NCBI RefSeq assembly: GCF_003012745.1
Contig: NZ_PXYK01000014.1
Location: 97,952 to 161,951, forward strand
Direction: 5' to 3'
DNA: 64,000 bases
From: Kumtagia ephedrae
GTDB taxonomy: Bacteria; Pseudomonadota; Alphaproteobacteria; Rhizobiales; Rhizobiaceae
The translations under genes and the position numbers were made by a program. The notes beneath the pieces were generated by a model, which was not told the origin of the DNA, did not search any database, and worked only from the letters and a program-made list of their open reading frames with translations. Shown here in pieces: positions 34,691 through 43,519 of the stretch; the first letter of the stretch is position 1, and each line of letters starts with the position of its first letter.

Positions 34691-34951
34691 ATGCTCAACG
34701 ACGCCTTCGTCGCCATTTCCGATCCGAACCGCCGGCATCTCCTGGAGGAGCTGCGCCGCGGCCCCAAGACGGTCGGCCAGCTCGCCTCGGGCCTGCCGGT
34801 GTCGCGCCCGGCGGTCTCGCAGCATCTCAAGGTCCTGCTCGATGCCGGCCTGGTGAGTGCGCGGGCCGACGGCACACGGCGCGTCTATGCGGTGAGCGCG
34901 CCGGGATTCCTCAAGCTCAACATCTGGCTGGATCAATTCTGGCAGGCTTAG
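34691..34951 (+). CDS. ArsR-family transcriptional regulator
   Basis: An 86-aa winged helix protein with AFVAISDPNRRHLLEELRRGPKTVGQLASGLPVSRPAVSQHLKVL, of which SRPAVSQHLKVL is the recognition helix. No cysteine metal site is visible, so it belongs to the non-metal ArsR branch (often next to SRPBCC proteins). The short C-terminus is unusual, as many members have about 100-110 residues. An in-frame ATG at 34625 would add 22 residues. Its target is unknown. Confidence 0.85.
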   Translation: MLNDAFVAISDPNRRHLLEELRRGPKTVGQLASGLPVSRPAVSQHLKVLLDAGLVSARADGTRRVYAVSAPGFLKLNIWLDQFWQA

Positions 34952-34956
34952 CTTAG

Positions 34957-34974
34957 CGGCGGCGGGCGCCGCCG
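34957..34974 (+). terminator. Hairpin directly after the ArsR gene
   Basis: CGGCGGC-GGGC-GCCGCCG is a perfect 7-bp stem with a four-base loop, starting five bases after the stop codon. No T-run follows, so termination by the intrinsic mechanism is doubtful. Confidence 0.3.
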
Positions 34975-35201
34975 TATAATCGCCGAAGACCCACGCCGGC
35001 GTCAGTGCGCTGCAAGGAGCGGCCGGACCGTTGCGATGCCCGCTGCAAATCCACTACGAACGGGTCGGGCGTATCGCGCGAACAACAGGGACATCAGGCC
35101 GCTGAGGTTCGGCAGCGGCAGCCAGGAAACTACGAAAACCACCCTGAGGGCCAGCGGCAGACATGCCGCCGGCTGCCTTCAAGGTCGGTCTATGGTTCTC
35201 T

Positions 35202-35375
35202 TCAGTGCGTGGTATGCCGCAACTTCTCAATCTCGTCCTTGATCGCCAACTTGCGCCGCTTGAGACTGACGATTTCGAGATCGTCCACCGACGGATGCGT
35301 CAAAGCTTCGTCGATCTGGCGCTCGATGTCGCCGTGCTTCCGCTGCAGCTCGTCAAGGTGGTTGGCAAGAGACAT
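35202..35375 (-). CDS. YdcH-family small protein (DUF465), copy 1
   Basis: A 57-aa protein with the DUF465 pattern SLANHLDELQRKHGDIERQIDEALTHP, of which the LQRKHGDIERQIDEAL stretch is a predicted coiled coil, followed by the basic SLKRRKLAIKDEIEKLR. Members resemble SlyX and have no known function. The ATG at 35375 is the family start; the longer open frame upstream is not coding. It is divergent from a second DUF465 gene 235 bp away. Confidence 0.92.
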   Translation of the reverse strand: MSLANHLDELQRKHGDIERQIDEALTHPSVDDLEIVSLKRRKLAIKDEIEKLRHTTH

Positions 35376-35610
35376 GATTGCTGCTCCCTTCATGGTTTCC
35401 TCGATCGTCCGCACTAAAGCGGCGCCCGCCCATGCCGCCTCGTGACGGTACGGTGACAGTCTGCCACCAGATTGTGGCAATGTCGAATGCCGCGTGGTAG
35501 CATTTCCTGAACCGGCGAAATGTGGTATTCAATCCGCGCCGGGTGGGCTCGCGCGCCCGGACCCGCCCCCATAGGTGCACGCAGCGCCGGAACTTCTGCT
35601 GACGGAAGCC

Positions 35611-35814
35611 ATGTCCGACCAGGATCAGACCGAGATTCGTCTTGAGTTTGCAAAGCTTAAGCAGGAGCACGCCGATTTCGACGCAGCCATCAACGCGATG
35701 ATCGCCATGGCCTGCGACCCGCTGCAGATCCAGCGCATGAAGAAGAAGAAACTGGTGATCAAGGACCGGCTGGCGAAGCTCGAAGACCGGATGATCCCGG
35801 ACATAATTGCGTGA
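35611..35814 (+). CDS. YdcH-family small protein (DUF465), copy 2
   Basis: A 67-aa protein that shares with the divergent neighbour the heptad-like N-terminal half (RLEFAKLKQEHADFDAAINAM) and the basic segment IQRMKKKKLVIKDRLAKLE. The ATG at 35611 is chosen over an upstream frame start at 35575. It probably forms a helical hairpin or dimer. No function is known; the close divergent pair suggests an old duplication with shared regulation. Confidence 0.9.
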   Translation: MSDQDQTEIRLEFAKLKQEHADFDAAINAMIAMACDPLQIQRMKKKKLVIKDRLAKLEDRMIPDIIA

Positions 35815-35957
35815 CCGGCCGGCGGGCCGGACGCAGGCGATCTGCCTGCCCCGCAACGAGAGTCATCCCCGGCATTTGCGATTGCTTTCCGCCGCGGCAA
35901 TGGCAAAGATCGCTGGCGTGGCTGCGATCGGCATAGCCTGATCGGCGGCCGACCGGC

Positions 35958-36944
35958 GTGTCATGGGAGGGTGCGGCGATCCACGTCCTGGCTGCCCTGC
36001 ACAGCAACGAGACGAGCCCTGCCGGGACCTCGCAGCGCGTGGCCTATTCCGGCGCGGTGCTGGGCTGGTTTCTCTCGGCGGGCGTCTACATAGCCGCGCG
36101 ATGGGCGAACGCCGAAATGCCGCCATGGACGCTGTGCTTCTGGAGGCTGACGCTTGCCTGCGCGCTGCTGCTCCCCTTCGTACGCCATCACTTTCCGGTC
36201 ATGCTTCACCTCCTGCGGTCGAGGCCGATCGAACTGCTGGTGGTCGCCGGCATCGGCCTGACCCTCTGCCAGGGGCTGCTCTACACGGCGCTGCACTTCA
36301 CCGATGCGACGACGGCCGGCATCATCATGGCGCTTTCGCCGGTGATGACGATGATCCTGGCCCGGCTGATCCTCGGTGAGACATTGAGCGGGTGGCAAGG
36401 GGTGGGCGCCGTCCTGTCCCTCCTCGGCATGATCGTGATCGTCGCGCATGGCGACCTCGCCGCCCTCGTCCGGCTGCAGGTGAACCCGGGGGAGCTCCTG
36501 ATCTTCGTCAGCGCGCTCAGCTGGGCCCTCTACACCGTCCTGCTGCGGCGTCTCAAATTCGACGTCGAGCGCCTGCCATTGCTGGTTCTGCTGCTGGGCG
36601 CCGGCGCGATCGTGGCAGCTCCGCTCTATGGGCTGGAGCTCATCTGGGACGAACGGTCGGCGCTCGACGGCAAGGGTCTTCTCGCCCTTGCCTATGTTGC
36701 CGGCCCGGGCGGGGCCTTCATGTATTATCTTTACAACCGTAGCGTCGACACGCTGGGTGCCAGCCGCGCAGGCATGCTGCTGTATCTTCAGGCCGCCTTC
36801 GTCGCGCTGCTGGCCTTCCTGCTGCTGGGCGAGAGCCTGCATGGATATCATGTGGCCGGCGCGGCCATCATCGTCTGCGGGCTTCTGATCGCCAACATGA
36901 TCAGGTCGACGCCCAATGCGGCTTCCGGCCGGACGAGCGGCTGA
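35958..36944 (+). CDS. DMT-superfamily (EamA) permease
   Basis: A protein of up to 328 aa with ten hydrophobic helices in two EamA repeats, including GLTLCQGLLYTALHFTDATTAGIIMALSPVMTMILA, where the ALHFTDAT and IIMALSPVMT blocks are typical, and a second copy ending with AFVALLAFLLLGE. The frame starts at a GTG (35958). The first helix begins only near residue 30, so a GTG at 36039 may be the true start. Substrate unknown. It precedes purE by 135 bp on the same strand. Confidence 0.83.
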   Translation: MSWEGAAIHVLAALHSNETSPAGTSQRVAYSGAVLGWFLSAGVYIAARWANAEMPPWTLCFWRLTLACALLLPFVRHHFPVMLHLLRSRPIELLVVAGIGLTLCQGLLYTALHFTDATTAGIIMALSPVMTMILARLILGETLSGWQGVGAVLSLLGMIVIVAHGDLAALVRLQVNPGELLIFVSALSWALYTVLLRRLKFDVERLPLLVLLLGAGAIVAAPLYGLELIWDERSALDGKGLLALAYVAGPGGAFMYYLYNRSVDTLGASRAGMLLYLQAAFVALLAFLLLGESLHGYHVAGAAIIVCGLLIANMIRSTPNAASGRTSG

Positions 36945-37079
36945 GGCGGCGCCCGCGCCGGGTCGCGGCCGCGCTTGCATCACCGGCGCCTGCGGAGGAA
37001 ACCTTCTACGCCTGCCGTCCTTGCGACCAGGGCGGATTTCCGCTAAGCGCGCCGCATGCCGCCGACCGGGAGACGAAGC

Positions 37080-37562
37080 GTGGCCGACGTCGCGATCATC
37101 ATGGGCAGCCAGTCCGACTGGGCGACGATGCGCCACGCCGCCGAGACGCTGGATGCGCTCGGCGTTTCCCATGACGACAGGATCGTCTCGGCGCATCGCA
37201 CGCCCAAGCGGCTCTACGACTTCGCCACCGGTGCCAAGGCCGCCGGCTACAAGGTGATCGTCGCCGGCGCCGGCGGCGCGGCGCACCTGCCCGGCATGAC
37301 GGCGGCGCTGACGCCCTTGCCGGTGTTCGGCGTTCCCGTTGAATCCAAGGCGCTGTCCGGCCAGGATTCGCTGCTGTCGATCGTGCAGATGCCGGCCGGC
37401 ATTCCCGTCGGCACGCTGGCCATCGGCCGCGCCGGCGCCGTCAACGCTGCGCTGCTCGCCGCCGCCGTGCTGGCGCTCGGCGATCCGGATCTGGCGACCC
37501 GCCTCGACGATTGGCGGGCGCGGCAGGCCGATGCGGTCGCAGAGGCGCCGACCGACGCATGA
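37080..37562 (+). CDS. purE: N5-carboxyaminoimidazole ribonucleotide mutase
   Basis: A 160-aa enzyme that moves the carboxyl group of N5-CAIR to C4 in purine synthesis. Family landmarks are [24 protein letters not shown] and the C-terminal glycine-rich [25 protein letters not shown], with [10 protein letters not shown] typical. The GTG at 37080 follows GGGAG at seven bases and gives the normal length; an ATG at 37056 would add eight residues. It is coupled to purK by an ATGA overlap. Confidence 0.96.
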   Translation: MADVAIIMGSQSDWATMRHAAETLDALGVSHDDRIVSAHRTPKRLYDFATGAKAAGYKVIVAGAGGAAHLPGMTAALTPLPVFGVPVESKALSGQDSLLSIVQMPAGIPVGTLAIGRAGAVNAALLAAAVLALGDPDLATRLDDWRARQADAVAEAPTDA

Positions 37563-38638
37563 GCGCTCCGCTCCCCATCGGCTCGACCATCGGCATTCTC
37601 GGCGGCGGCCAGCTCGGCCGCATGCTGGCGATTGCCGCCGCCCGGCTCGGCTACCGCACCGTCGTGCTCGAGCCGCAGCCCGATTGCCCGGCGGCGCAGG
37701 TGGCCAGTGCCCAGATCGTCGCGGCCTATGACGACCCCGCCGCCCTCGACGAGCTCGCCGCCCTGTCGGCCGTCGTCACCTACGAGTTCGAGAACGTGCC
37801 AGTGGCCGCCGCGGCGCGGCTTGCCGGAAACGTCCCGGTCTTCCCGCCGGCCAAGGCGCTGGAGGCCGCGCAGGACCGGCTCGTCGAAAAATCCTTCCTC
37901 AACCGCGTCGGCGTCGCCACCGCCGATTTCCGCGCCGTCGACGGCGATGACGACCTGCGCGCCGGCCTCGCGGCGTTCGGCGGCAGCGGCGTCCTGAAGA
38001 CGCGGCGCCTCGGCTATGACGGCAAGGGCCAGCGCCTCTTCCGCGACCATGTGGGAGACGTCGCCGGCAGCTTTGCCGCCATGGGCGGCGTGCCGCTGAT
38101 CCTGGAAAGCCTGGTGCCGTTCGCGCGCGAGATCTCGATCATCGCCGCGCGCGGCACCGACGGCGCCATGGCCGCCTACGAGCCGGCCGAGAACGTCCAC
38201 CGCGACGGCATCCTGCACAGCTCCACCGTGCCGGCGGCCATCTCGCCGAACACGGCCGAGGCGGCACGCGAGGCGGCTTTCTCCATCCTGCGGGCCCTCG
38301 ATTATGTCGGCGTCATCGGCGTCGAGTTCTTCGTGCTTGCCGACGGCCGCCTGCTCGCCAACGAGATGGCGCCGCGCGTCCACAATTCCGGCCACTGGAC
38401 CGAGGCCGCCTGCGCCCTCTCGCAATTCGAGCAGCACATCCGCGCCGTCGCCGGGCTGCCGCTGGGCGACGCCAACCGCCACAGCAATTGCGTGATGGAA
38501 AACCTAATCGGCGACGACATCGAGCGCACGCCCGCGCTGCTCGCCGAGCCCAACCTGGTACTCCACCTCTATGGCAAGGCGGAGGCGCGGCCGGGCCGCA
38601 AGATGGGCCACTTCACCCGGATCGCCGCCCGGTCCTGA
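37559..38638 (+). CDS. purK: N5-carboxyaminoimidazole ribonucleotide synthase
   Basis: A 359-aa ATP-grasp enzyme that carboxylates AIR with bicarbonate and ATP to give N5-CAIR, the substrate of PurE. The opening [21 protein letters not shown] is typical, as are [19 protein letters not shown] and [14 protein letters not shown]. The ATG overlaps the purE stop, so the two steps are made together. Nothing unusual is seen in the sequence. Confidence 0.97.
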   Translation: MSAPLPIGSTIGILGGGQLGRMLAIAAARLGYRTVVLEPQPDCPAAQVASAQIVAAYDDPAALDELAALSAVVTYEFENVPVAAAARLAGNVPVFPPAKALEAAQDRLVEKSFLNRVGVATADFRAVDGDDDLRAGLAAFGGSGVLKTRRLGYDGKGQRLFRDHVGDVAGSFAAMGGVPLILESLVPFAREISIIAARGTDGAMAAYEPAENVHRDGILHSSTVPAAISPNTAEAAREAAFSILRALDYVGVIGVEFFVLADGRLLANEMAPRVHNSGHWTEAACALSQFEQHIRAVAGLPLGDANRHSNCVMENLIGDDIERTPALLAEPNLVLHLYGKAEARPGRKMGHFTRIAARS

Positions 38639-38676
38639 CCGGTAGCGGCGATGAATCGGCTCCAGGCCGGGGACGG

Positions 38677-38883
38677 TCAGTAGTCGCTGAGCTTGATGCC
38701 GGGCTCGTAGTCCTTGCCGTCGACGTCCTTCACCACCGCCTGACCGCACATCATGGTCTTGGTCTCGGCATTGAAGGAGTAGGTCGGCGAGCCGAACAGG
38801 TGCCAGCCCTTGTTCAGGGCCGCGGTCACCTTGTGGCAGAAGGCGGAATCGTCCGGTCCGCTGAGGAAACGGTAGAGTTTCAT
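38677..38883 (-). CDS. DUF1737 small protein
   Basis: A 68-aa protein of the DUF1737 family: MKLYRFLSGPDDSAFCHKVTAALNKGWHLFGSP, of which YRFLSGPDD and LNKGWHLFGSPTY are characteristic. Its start overlaps the stop of the upstream HpcH-type lyase gene by four bases, so they form an operon. Function unknown. No signal peptide, and small enough to be an accessory subunit or regulator. Confidence 0.9.
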   Translation of the reverse strand: MKLYRFLSGPDDSAFCHKVTAALNKGWHLFGSPTYSFNAETKTMMCGQAVVKDVDGKDYEPGIKLSDY

Positions 38884-39782
38884 GGGTCCTTCTCCGATCG
38901 GTCCGTCGCCGGTGCGGCGGCAGCGCGGGCAAGCAACCGCTGCGCCTGGGCAAGGTGAAGCCGCTCCACCATGCGGTCGTCAAGCACAATCACGCCCTTG
39001 CCGGCGTTTTCAGCCAGCGCGAAGGCCTCGACGATCCGCCTGGCTTCCGCAACGGCCGTCTCGGACGGCGAGAAGGCGGCATTGGCCGGGCCGATCTGCG
39101 CCGGGTGGATCAGCGTCTTGCCGTCGAAACCCATCGCCGCCGCCTCGGCGCATTCCAGCTCGAAGAGTGCCGCAGCGCGGAAATCATTCATGACGCCGTC
39201 GAGCGCCACCAGCCCGCCGGCGCGCGCGGAGAGCACGATCTGCATCAGCCACGGCACCAGGTAGCGGCGGTCGGGCGTGGCGAGCACGCCGGTTTCCTTG
39301 ACGAGGTCGTTGGTGCCCGCGACCAACCCGGCCAGCCGTGCCGCCGGGTCGCGGCCGAGCTCGGCGATCGCGCCGAGGTTGAGCAGGCCGCGCGGCGTCT
39401 CCACCATCGCCCACAGCTTCACCCGTTCCGGCACCGCCTCCTCGTCGAGCAGGTCGCCGGCCTCCAGCAGGTCGCGCGGCGTGTCGACCTTGGGCAGCAG
39501 GATGCCGTCCGGCTCGAGCGTCCGGGCGAGCGCGAGGTCGTCGGCGCCCCATTCGGTCGCGAGCGCGTTGACGCGCACGATCGCGGTCGGCGAGCCAACC
39601 GGCCTGCGGCCGAACCAGTCCTTCAGATTGGCGCGCGCCGCCTGCTTGTCGCCGGGCGCCACGGCATCCTCGAGGTCGAGGATGACGGCGTCGCAGGCGA
39701 GCGAGCCCGCCTTGGCCAGCGCCTTGGGATTGGAGGCGGGCACGTAGAGCACGGAACGGAAGGGCTTTTCGGCTGCGGCCAT
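38880..39782 (-). CDS. HpcH/HpaI-family CoA ester lyase (citrate lyase beta-like)
   Basis: A 300-aa TIM-barrel lyase. The opening RSVLYVPASNPKALAKA, the DLEDAV metal/phosphate block, MVETPRGLLNL and TLIHPAQIGPAN are those of CitE-like malyl-CoA, citramalyl-CoA or related lyases. Such enzymes cleave beta-hydroxyacyl-CoA esters to acetyl- or propionyl-CoA and glyoxylate or pyruvate. The exact substrate cannot be read. The ATG at 39782 is chosen, as earlier codons are hydrophilic and unrelated. It is the first gene of a two-gene operon with DUF1737 and is divergent from an FAD oxidoreductase. Confidence 0.88.
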   Translation of the reverse strand: MAAAEKPFRSVLYVPASNPKALAKAGSLACDAVILDLEDAVAPGDKQAARANLKDWFGRRPVGSPTAIVRVNALATEWGADDLALARTLEPDGILLPKVDTPRDLLEAGDLLDEEAVPERVKLWAMVETPRGLLNLGAIAELGRDPAARLAGLVAGTNDLVKETGVLATPDRRYLVPWLMQIVLSARAGGLVALDGVMNDFRAAALFELECAEAAAMGFDGKTLIHPAQIGPANAAFSPSETAVAEARRIVEAFALAENAGKGVIVLDDRMVERLHLAQAQRLLARAAAAPATDRSEKDP

Positions 39783-39879
39783 CCGTCCTTCTTGCCCGGC
39801 GTCGCCGGCCCTTGCAAGAGCTTGCCTTGTGCCGCGGTTGCTGCTTGGTAGCGACGGACGGCAACGGAACGGAAGCAGC

Positions 39880-41049
39880 ATGGCGCGCTACGACATCGTC
39901 ATCATCGGCGGAGCGATCGTCGGCAGTTCGGTCGCCTGGTATCTGCGCGAGGAGGGCTTTTCCGGCACGATCGCGGTGATCGAGCGCGATCCGCAATTCG
40001 CCCGGTCCGCCACCACGCTGTCGGCCGCTTCGATCCGCCAGCAGTTCTCCATCGCCGAGAACATCCGGCTGTCGCAGTTCACGCTTTCGCTGTTCCGCCG
40101 CCTGACCGAGGAATTCGGCGCGGAGGCCGACATCGGCTTTCGCGAGAAAGGCTATCTCATCCTCGCCAGCGAGGAAGGCCTGCCGGTGCTGCGGGCCAAC
40201 CACGCGGTACAGGCCGCGGAGGGCGCCGACATCCTGCTGGAGGACGCCGCCGCGCTGTCCCGCCGCTTCGCCTGGCTGTCGACGGAGGGTGTCGCCGCCG
40301 GTGCCTATGGCCGCAGCGGCGAGGGCTGGTTCGACGCGCACGCGCTGCTGATGCTGTTCCGCAAGGCGCTGCGGACGAAGAATGTCGACCTTGTCACCGC
40401 CTCGGTCGCCGGGATCGAGCGTGAGGGGGCGCGGGTGACGGCCGTCACGCTCGAGGGTGGCGAAAAGCTGGAGGCCGGCATCGTCGTCAACGCCGCCGGT
40501 CCCAACGCCGGCAGGGTGGCCGAAATGGCCGGCATCGCGCTGCCGGTCGAGCCGCGCAAGCGCAGCGTCTTCGTGTTCGAGGCGCGCGAACGATTCGAGG
40601 ACATGCCGCTGCTGGTCGATCCTTCGGGCATCTACGTGCGGCCGGAAGGATCGGTCTACATCACCGGCGGCGCCGAATCCGAGGAGAACGAGGGACCGGC
40701 CGATCCGGCCGACTTCGATCCGGACTGGCCGCTGTTCGAAGAAGTGATCTGGCCGGTGCTCGCCACCCGCATCCCTGCTTTCGAGGCGATCAAGCCGACG
40801 CGCGCCTGGGCCGGCCACTACGACTACAACACGCTCGACCAGAACGGCGTGGTCGGGCGGCATCCGGAGATCGGCAATTTCCTGTTCGCCAACGGCTTCT
40901 CCGGCCACGGCCTGCAGCAGGCGCCGGCCGTCGGCAGGGCGCTGGCTGAGCTGGTCGTGCATGGCGGCTACCGCACGGTCGACTGCTCCGCCTTCGGCTA
41001 CGAGCGGATCGCGGCGGGCAGGCCGTTCCGCGAGCTGAACGTGATCTGA
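39880..41049 (+). CDS. FAD-dependent oxidoreductase of the DAO family
   Basis: A 389-aa flavoprotein with an N-terminal dinucleotide fold (YDIVIIGGAIVGSSVAWYL), an acidic ribose-binding end (VIERDP) and a C-terminal NGFSGHGLQQAPAVGRALAEL that closes the FAD site. It belongs with sarcosine/dimethylglycine oxidases and the FOXRED1-like group, which oxidise secondary amines or hydroxy acids. The ATG at 39880 is supported by GGAAGCAGC upstream and by the start of homology. Substrate unknown. Confidence 0.9.
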   Translation: MARYDIVIIGGAIVGSSVAWYLREEGFSGTIAVIERDPQFARSATTLSAASIRQQFSIAENIRLSQFTLSLFRRLTEEFGAEADIGFREKGYLILASEEGLPVLRANHAVQAAEGADILLEDAAALSRRFAWLSTEGVAAGAYGRSGEGWFDAHALLMLFRKALRTKNVDLVTASVAGIEREGARVTAVTLEGGEKLEAGIVVNAAGPNAGRVAEMAGIALPVEPRKRSVFVFEARERFEDMPLLVDPSGIYVRPEGSVYITGGAESEENEGPADPADFDPDWPLFEEVIWPVLATRIPAFEAIKPTRAWAGHYDYNTLDQNGVVGRHPEIGNFLFANGFSGHGLQQAPAVGRALAELVVHGGYRTVDCSAFGYERIAAGRPFRELNVI

Positions 41050-41055
41050 GCAGCG

Positions 41056-41727
41056 TCAGCCGAAGCGCCACACCGTGGTGCGCTTCACCTCCGCATCCTC
41101 CAGCGCCCGGGTGACCGGCACCTCGTAGACGGCGAGTTTTTCCAGCCGCTGCTTCGGCAGGTAGGCGCGGCCGGGATCGCCGACCAGGACCGTCGCCCCG
41201 CGCGCGGCGAGTGCCGAGAACCACGGTTTCAGCCGGTCGGCGAAGGCGCGGTCGTAGAAGACGTCGCCGGCGAGCACGACGTCCCAGCCCTCGTCGCGCC
41301 CGACCAGGTCCTCCGCCGAGAACACGATCCGGACGCCGTTGGCCTCGGCGTTCAGCGCGATCGCGGCCTCGCAGAAGGGATCGATATCGGCGGCGAGCAC
41401 CCGTCCCGCGCCGGCCTTGGCCGCAGCTATGGCGACCAGGCCGGAGCCCGTGGCGAAATCGAGGACGGAGAGGCTGCGCACGATTTCCGGATGATCGAGC
41501 ACATGGCGGGCGAGGCCCTGCCCGCCGGCCCAGGCGAACGCCCAGAAGGGCGGCTGCAGGCCGATCTGCTGCAGCTCGTCCTCGGTGCGGTGCCAGAGGT
41601 CGTGCGCCTCGTCGGCGAGATGGAGCCGGATCTCCGGCACATGCGGCGGCGCCATCAGCGCCGTGTTGGCGCGGATGAACGGCGTCCTGTCGCCGACGCG
41701 CGGACGTGCCGCCGGCGACCCGGTCAC
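41056..41727 (-). CDS. Class I SAM-dependent methyltransferase (lysine methyltransferase-like)
   Basis: A 223-aa methyltransferase. Motif I is VLDFATGSGLVAIAAAKAGA and the acidic ribose-binding residue follows in VLAADIDPF; the post-I block is GWDVVLAGDVFYDR. The EDELQQIGLQPPFWAFAWAGGQGLARHV segment, with PPFWAFAWAGGQGLAR typical, groups it with the ETFB-KMT/PrmA-like protein lysine methyltransferases. The start is a GTG overlapping the stop of the EVE gene (GTGA). The substrate may be electron transfer flavoprotein, as in the family, but this is inferred. Confidence 0.88.
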   Translation of the reverse strand: MTGSPAARPRVGDRTPFIRANTALMAPPHVPEIRLHLADEAHDLWHRTEDELQQIGLQPPFWAFAWAGGQGLARHVLDHPEIVRSLSVLDFATGSGLVAIAAAKAGAGRVLAADIDPFCEAAIALNAEANGVRIVFSAEDLVGRDEGWDVVLAGDVFYDRAFADRLKPWFSALAARGATVLVGDPGRAYLPKQRLEKLAVYEVPVTRALEDAEVKRTTVWRFG

Positions 41728-42149
41728 GGCGCCGGGTCGACCTCGCCGACGCGGCAGATCTCGCGCCATTCGTCGGGCTGCACCGGCTGCACCGACAGCC
41801 GCGAATTGTTGACCAGCACCATCTTGGCGAGCTTCGGATTGGCCTTGCAGTCGTCCAGCGTCACCGGCTTCGGCACGTCCCTGACGGCGCGGATGTCGAC
41901 GCATTCCCAGCGCGGGTCGTCGGTGGTCGAGTCAGGATGCGCCAGCTTGCACACCTCGGCGATGCCGACCACCGCGAGGCCCTCGTTCGAGTGATAGAAG
42001 AAGCCGAGGTCGCCGATCTGCATGGCGCGCATGTTGTTGCGCGCCTGGTAATTGCGCACGCCGTCCCATTCCTGGCCGGCCTTGCCCTTGGACTTGAGCA
42101 TGTCCCACGAAAAGGCGCTCGGTTCGGATTTGAAGAGCCAGTACTGCAC
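41724..42149 (-). CDS. EVE-domain protein
   Basis: A 141-aa EVE domain of the PUA-like fold, seen from QYWLFKSEPSAFSWDML (typical YWLFKSEP) through GVRNYQARNNMRAM and GFFYHSNE to the C-terminal VLVNNSRLSVQPV. EVE domains bind modified bases in RNA or DNA. The start is a GTG at 42149, the only start codon placed correctly for the YWLFKSEP opening. It is coupled to the methyltransferase downstream and lies after a YciI gene in a minus-strand run that includes gpsA and tsaD. Confidence 0.92.
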   Translation of the reverse strand: MQYWLFKSEPSAFSWDMLKSKGKAGQEWDGVRNYQARNNMRAMQIGDLGFFYHSNEGLAVVGIAEVCKLAHPDSTTDDPRWECVDIRAVRDVPKPVTLDDCKANPKLAKMVLVNNSRLSVQPVQPDEWREICRVGEVDPAP

Positions 42150-42180
42150 GGTGCTTCCCCTCGTCTCAGATCCGCGGCGC

Positions 42181-42474
42181 TCAGGCGGCCGGATTGTTGA
42201 ACACCCAGTTCCACGGCCGGATGTCGACGGATTCGAACAGGCCGGCTTTGGCGTAGGGATCGCCCGCGGCGATCGCCTCCGCCGCGGCAAGGTCCGCCGC
42301 CTCGACGGCGACCAGGCTGCCGCATGGCTTGCCGTCGCCGTCGAGGAAAGGGCCGGCGAACTTCAGCGTGCCCTCGGCATTGAGCTTGTTGAGGTATTCG
42401 ACATGGGGCGGGCGGTTGTCCATCCGCGTCTGGAGGTGGCCGGGCTTGTCCTTGCAGGTGAAGACGAAAATCAT
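42181..42474 (-). CDS. YciI-family protein
   Basis: A 97-aa protein of the ferredoxin-like YciI fold: FVFTCKDKPGHLQTRMDNRPPHVEYLN, where RPPHVEYL is typical, then GPFLDGDGKPCGSLVAVEA and the end SVDIRPWNWVF. Conserved His and Asp residues suggest a catalytic site, but no general reaction is known. It lies between gpsA and the EVE gene on the same strand, the order known in other rhizobia. Confidence 0.92.
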   Translation of the reverse strand: MIFVFTCKDKPGHLQTRMDNRPPHVEYLNKLNAEGTLKFAGPFLDGDGKPCGSLVAVEAADLAAAEAIAAGDPYAKAGLFESVDIRPWNWVFNNPAA

Positions 42475-42541
42475 GGATTGCTCCTCGTTCGATGCTTTCT
42501 AATGCAAGGCGCGGTCGGCGGGAAAGGCCACGGAGTTCATT

Positions 42542-43519
42542 TCAGTCGGCCTCCGCCTTCAGCGGCCGCGACATCAGGCTTTCGACCGCCTGCGAAATCG
42601 TCAGTTTTCCCGCCAGGATTCTTGCCGTCGCGGCGATGATCGGCGCGTCGACGCCCTTCTCGGCGGCGATGCGCACCGCGATGCCCGCCGTCGCCACGCC
42701 TTCGGCGAGCGGCCGGCCAGCCAGCGGCTCGCCGCGTCCCAGTGCCAACCCGTAAGCGAAGTTGCGCGATTGCGCCGACGCGCAGGTCAGCACCAGGTCA
42801 CCCAGTCCCGACAGGCCCATCAGCGTCTCGGGCTGCGCACCGAAGGCGACGCCGATGCGCCGCAGCTCGACGAAGCCCCGCGTCACCAGAGCGGCCTGCG
42901 CGCTGGCGCCGAGCCCGGCGCCCTGCGCCGCGCCGGCTGCGATCGCCAGCACGTTCTTCAGCGCGCCGCCGATCTCGACACCGGTCTGGTCGCCGGTCGA
43001 ATAGCAGCGGAAGGTAGGCGTCGACAGCAGCGCGGCGAGGTCGGCAGCCAGCGCCTCGTCCTTCGCCGCGACGACGACGGCGGTCGGCATGGCGCGCGCC
43101 ACGTCGGTCGCGAAGCTCGGGCCGGACAGGGTCGCGGTGCTGCTGCCCGGGCAGGCTTCCGCGGCGATCTCGGACAGCAGCCTGCCGGTTCCGCTCTCTA
43201 TGCCTTTGGCGCAAAGCACCAGCGGCGCGCCGGCGGGAAGATGCGGCCCGGCCGACGCCAGGGTGTCGCGCAATGCCTGCGCCGGCACGACGACGAGCAC
43301 TGCTTCTGCCTCGGCGAGGGCGGATGCGATGTCGGTCGTGGCCTTTATCCCGGTCTCGAAGGCAACGTCCGGCAGGTAGCGCGGATTGCTGCCCATGGCG
43401 ATCGCCTCGGCAGCCTGCGGTTCGCGCGCCCACAGCGAAACCTGACGGCCGGCACGTAGTGCCGTAAGAGCAAGCGCCGTGCCCCAGGCACCGCCGCCGA
43501 GCACGCAAACGCGGCTCAT
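42542..43519 (-). CDS. gpsA: Glycerol-3-phosphate dehydrogenase [NAD(P)+]
   Basis: A 325-aa cytoplasmic enzyme that reduces dihydroxyacetone phosphate to sn-glycerol 3-phosphate for phospholipid synthesis. The NAD(P) fold opens [14 protein letters not shown], the catalytic lysine lies in [12 protein letters not shown], and [12 protein letters not shown] and [12 protein letters not shown] are family blocks. The ATG overlaps the tsaD stop by four bases, the common tsaD-gpsA coupling in Hyphomicrobiales. No irregularity seen. Confidence 0.97.
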   Translation of the reverse strand: MSRVCVLGGGAWGTALALTALRAGRQVSLWAREPQAAEAIAMGSNPRYLPDVAFETGIKATTDIASALAEAEAVLVVVPAQALRDTLASAGPHLPAGAPLVLCAKGIESGTGRLLSEIAAEACPGSSTATLSGPSFATDVARAMPTAVVVAAKDEALAADLAALLSTPTFRCYSTGDQTGVEIGGALKNVLAIAAGAAQGAGLGASAQAALVTRGFVELRRIGVAFGAQPETLMGLSGLGDLVLTCASAQSRNFAYGLALGRGEPLAGRPLAEGVATAGIAVRIAAEKGVDAPIIAATARILAGKLTISQAVESLMSRPLKAEAD

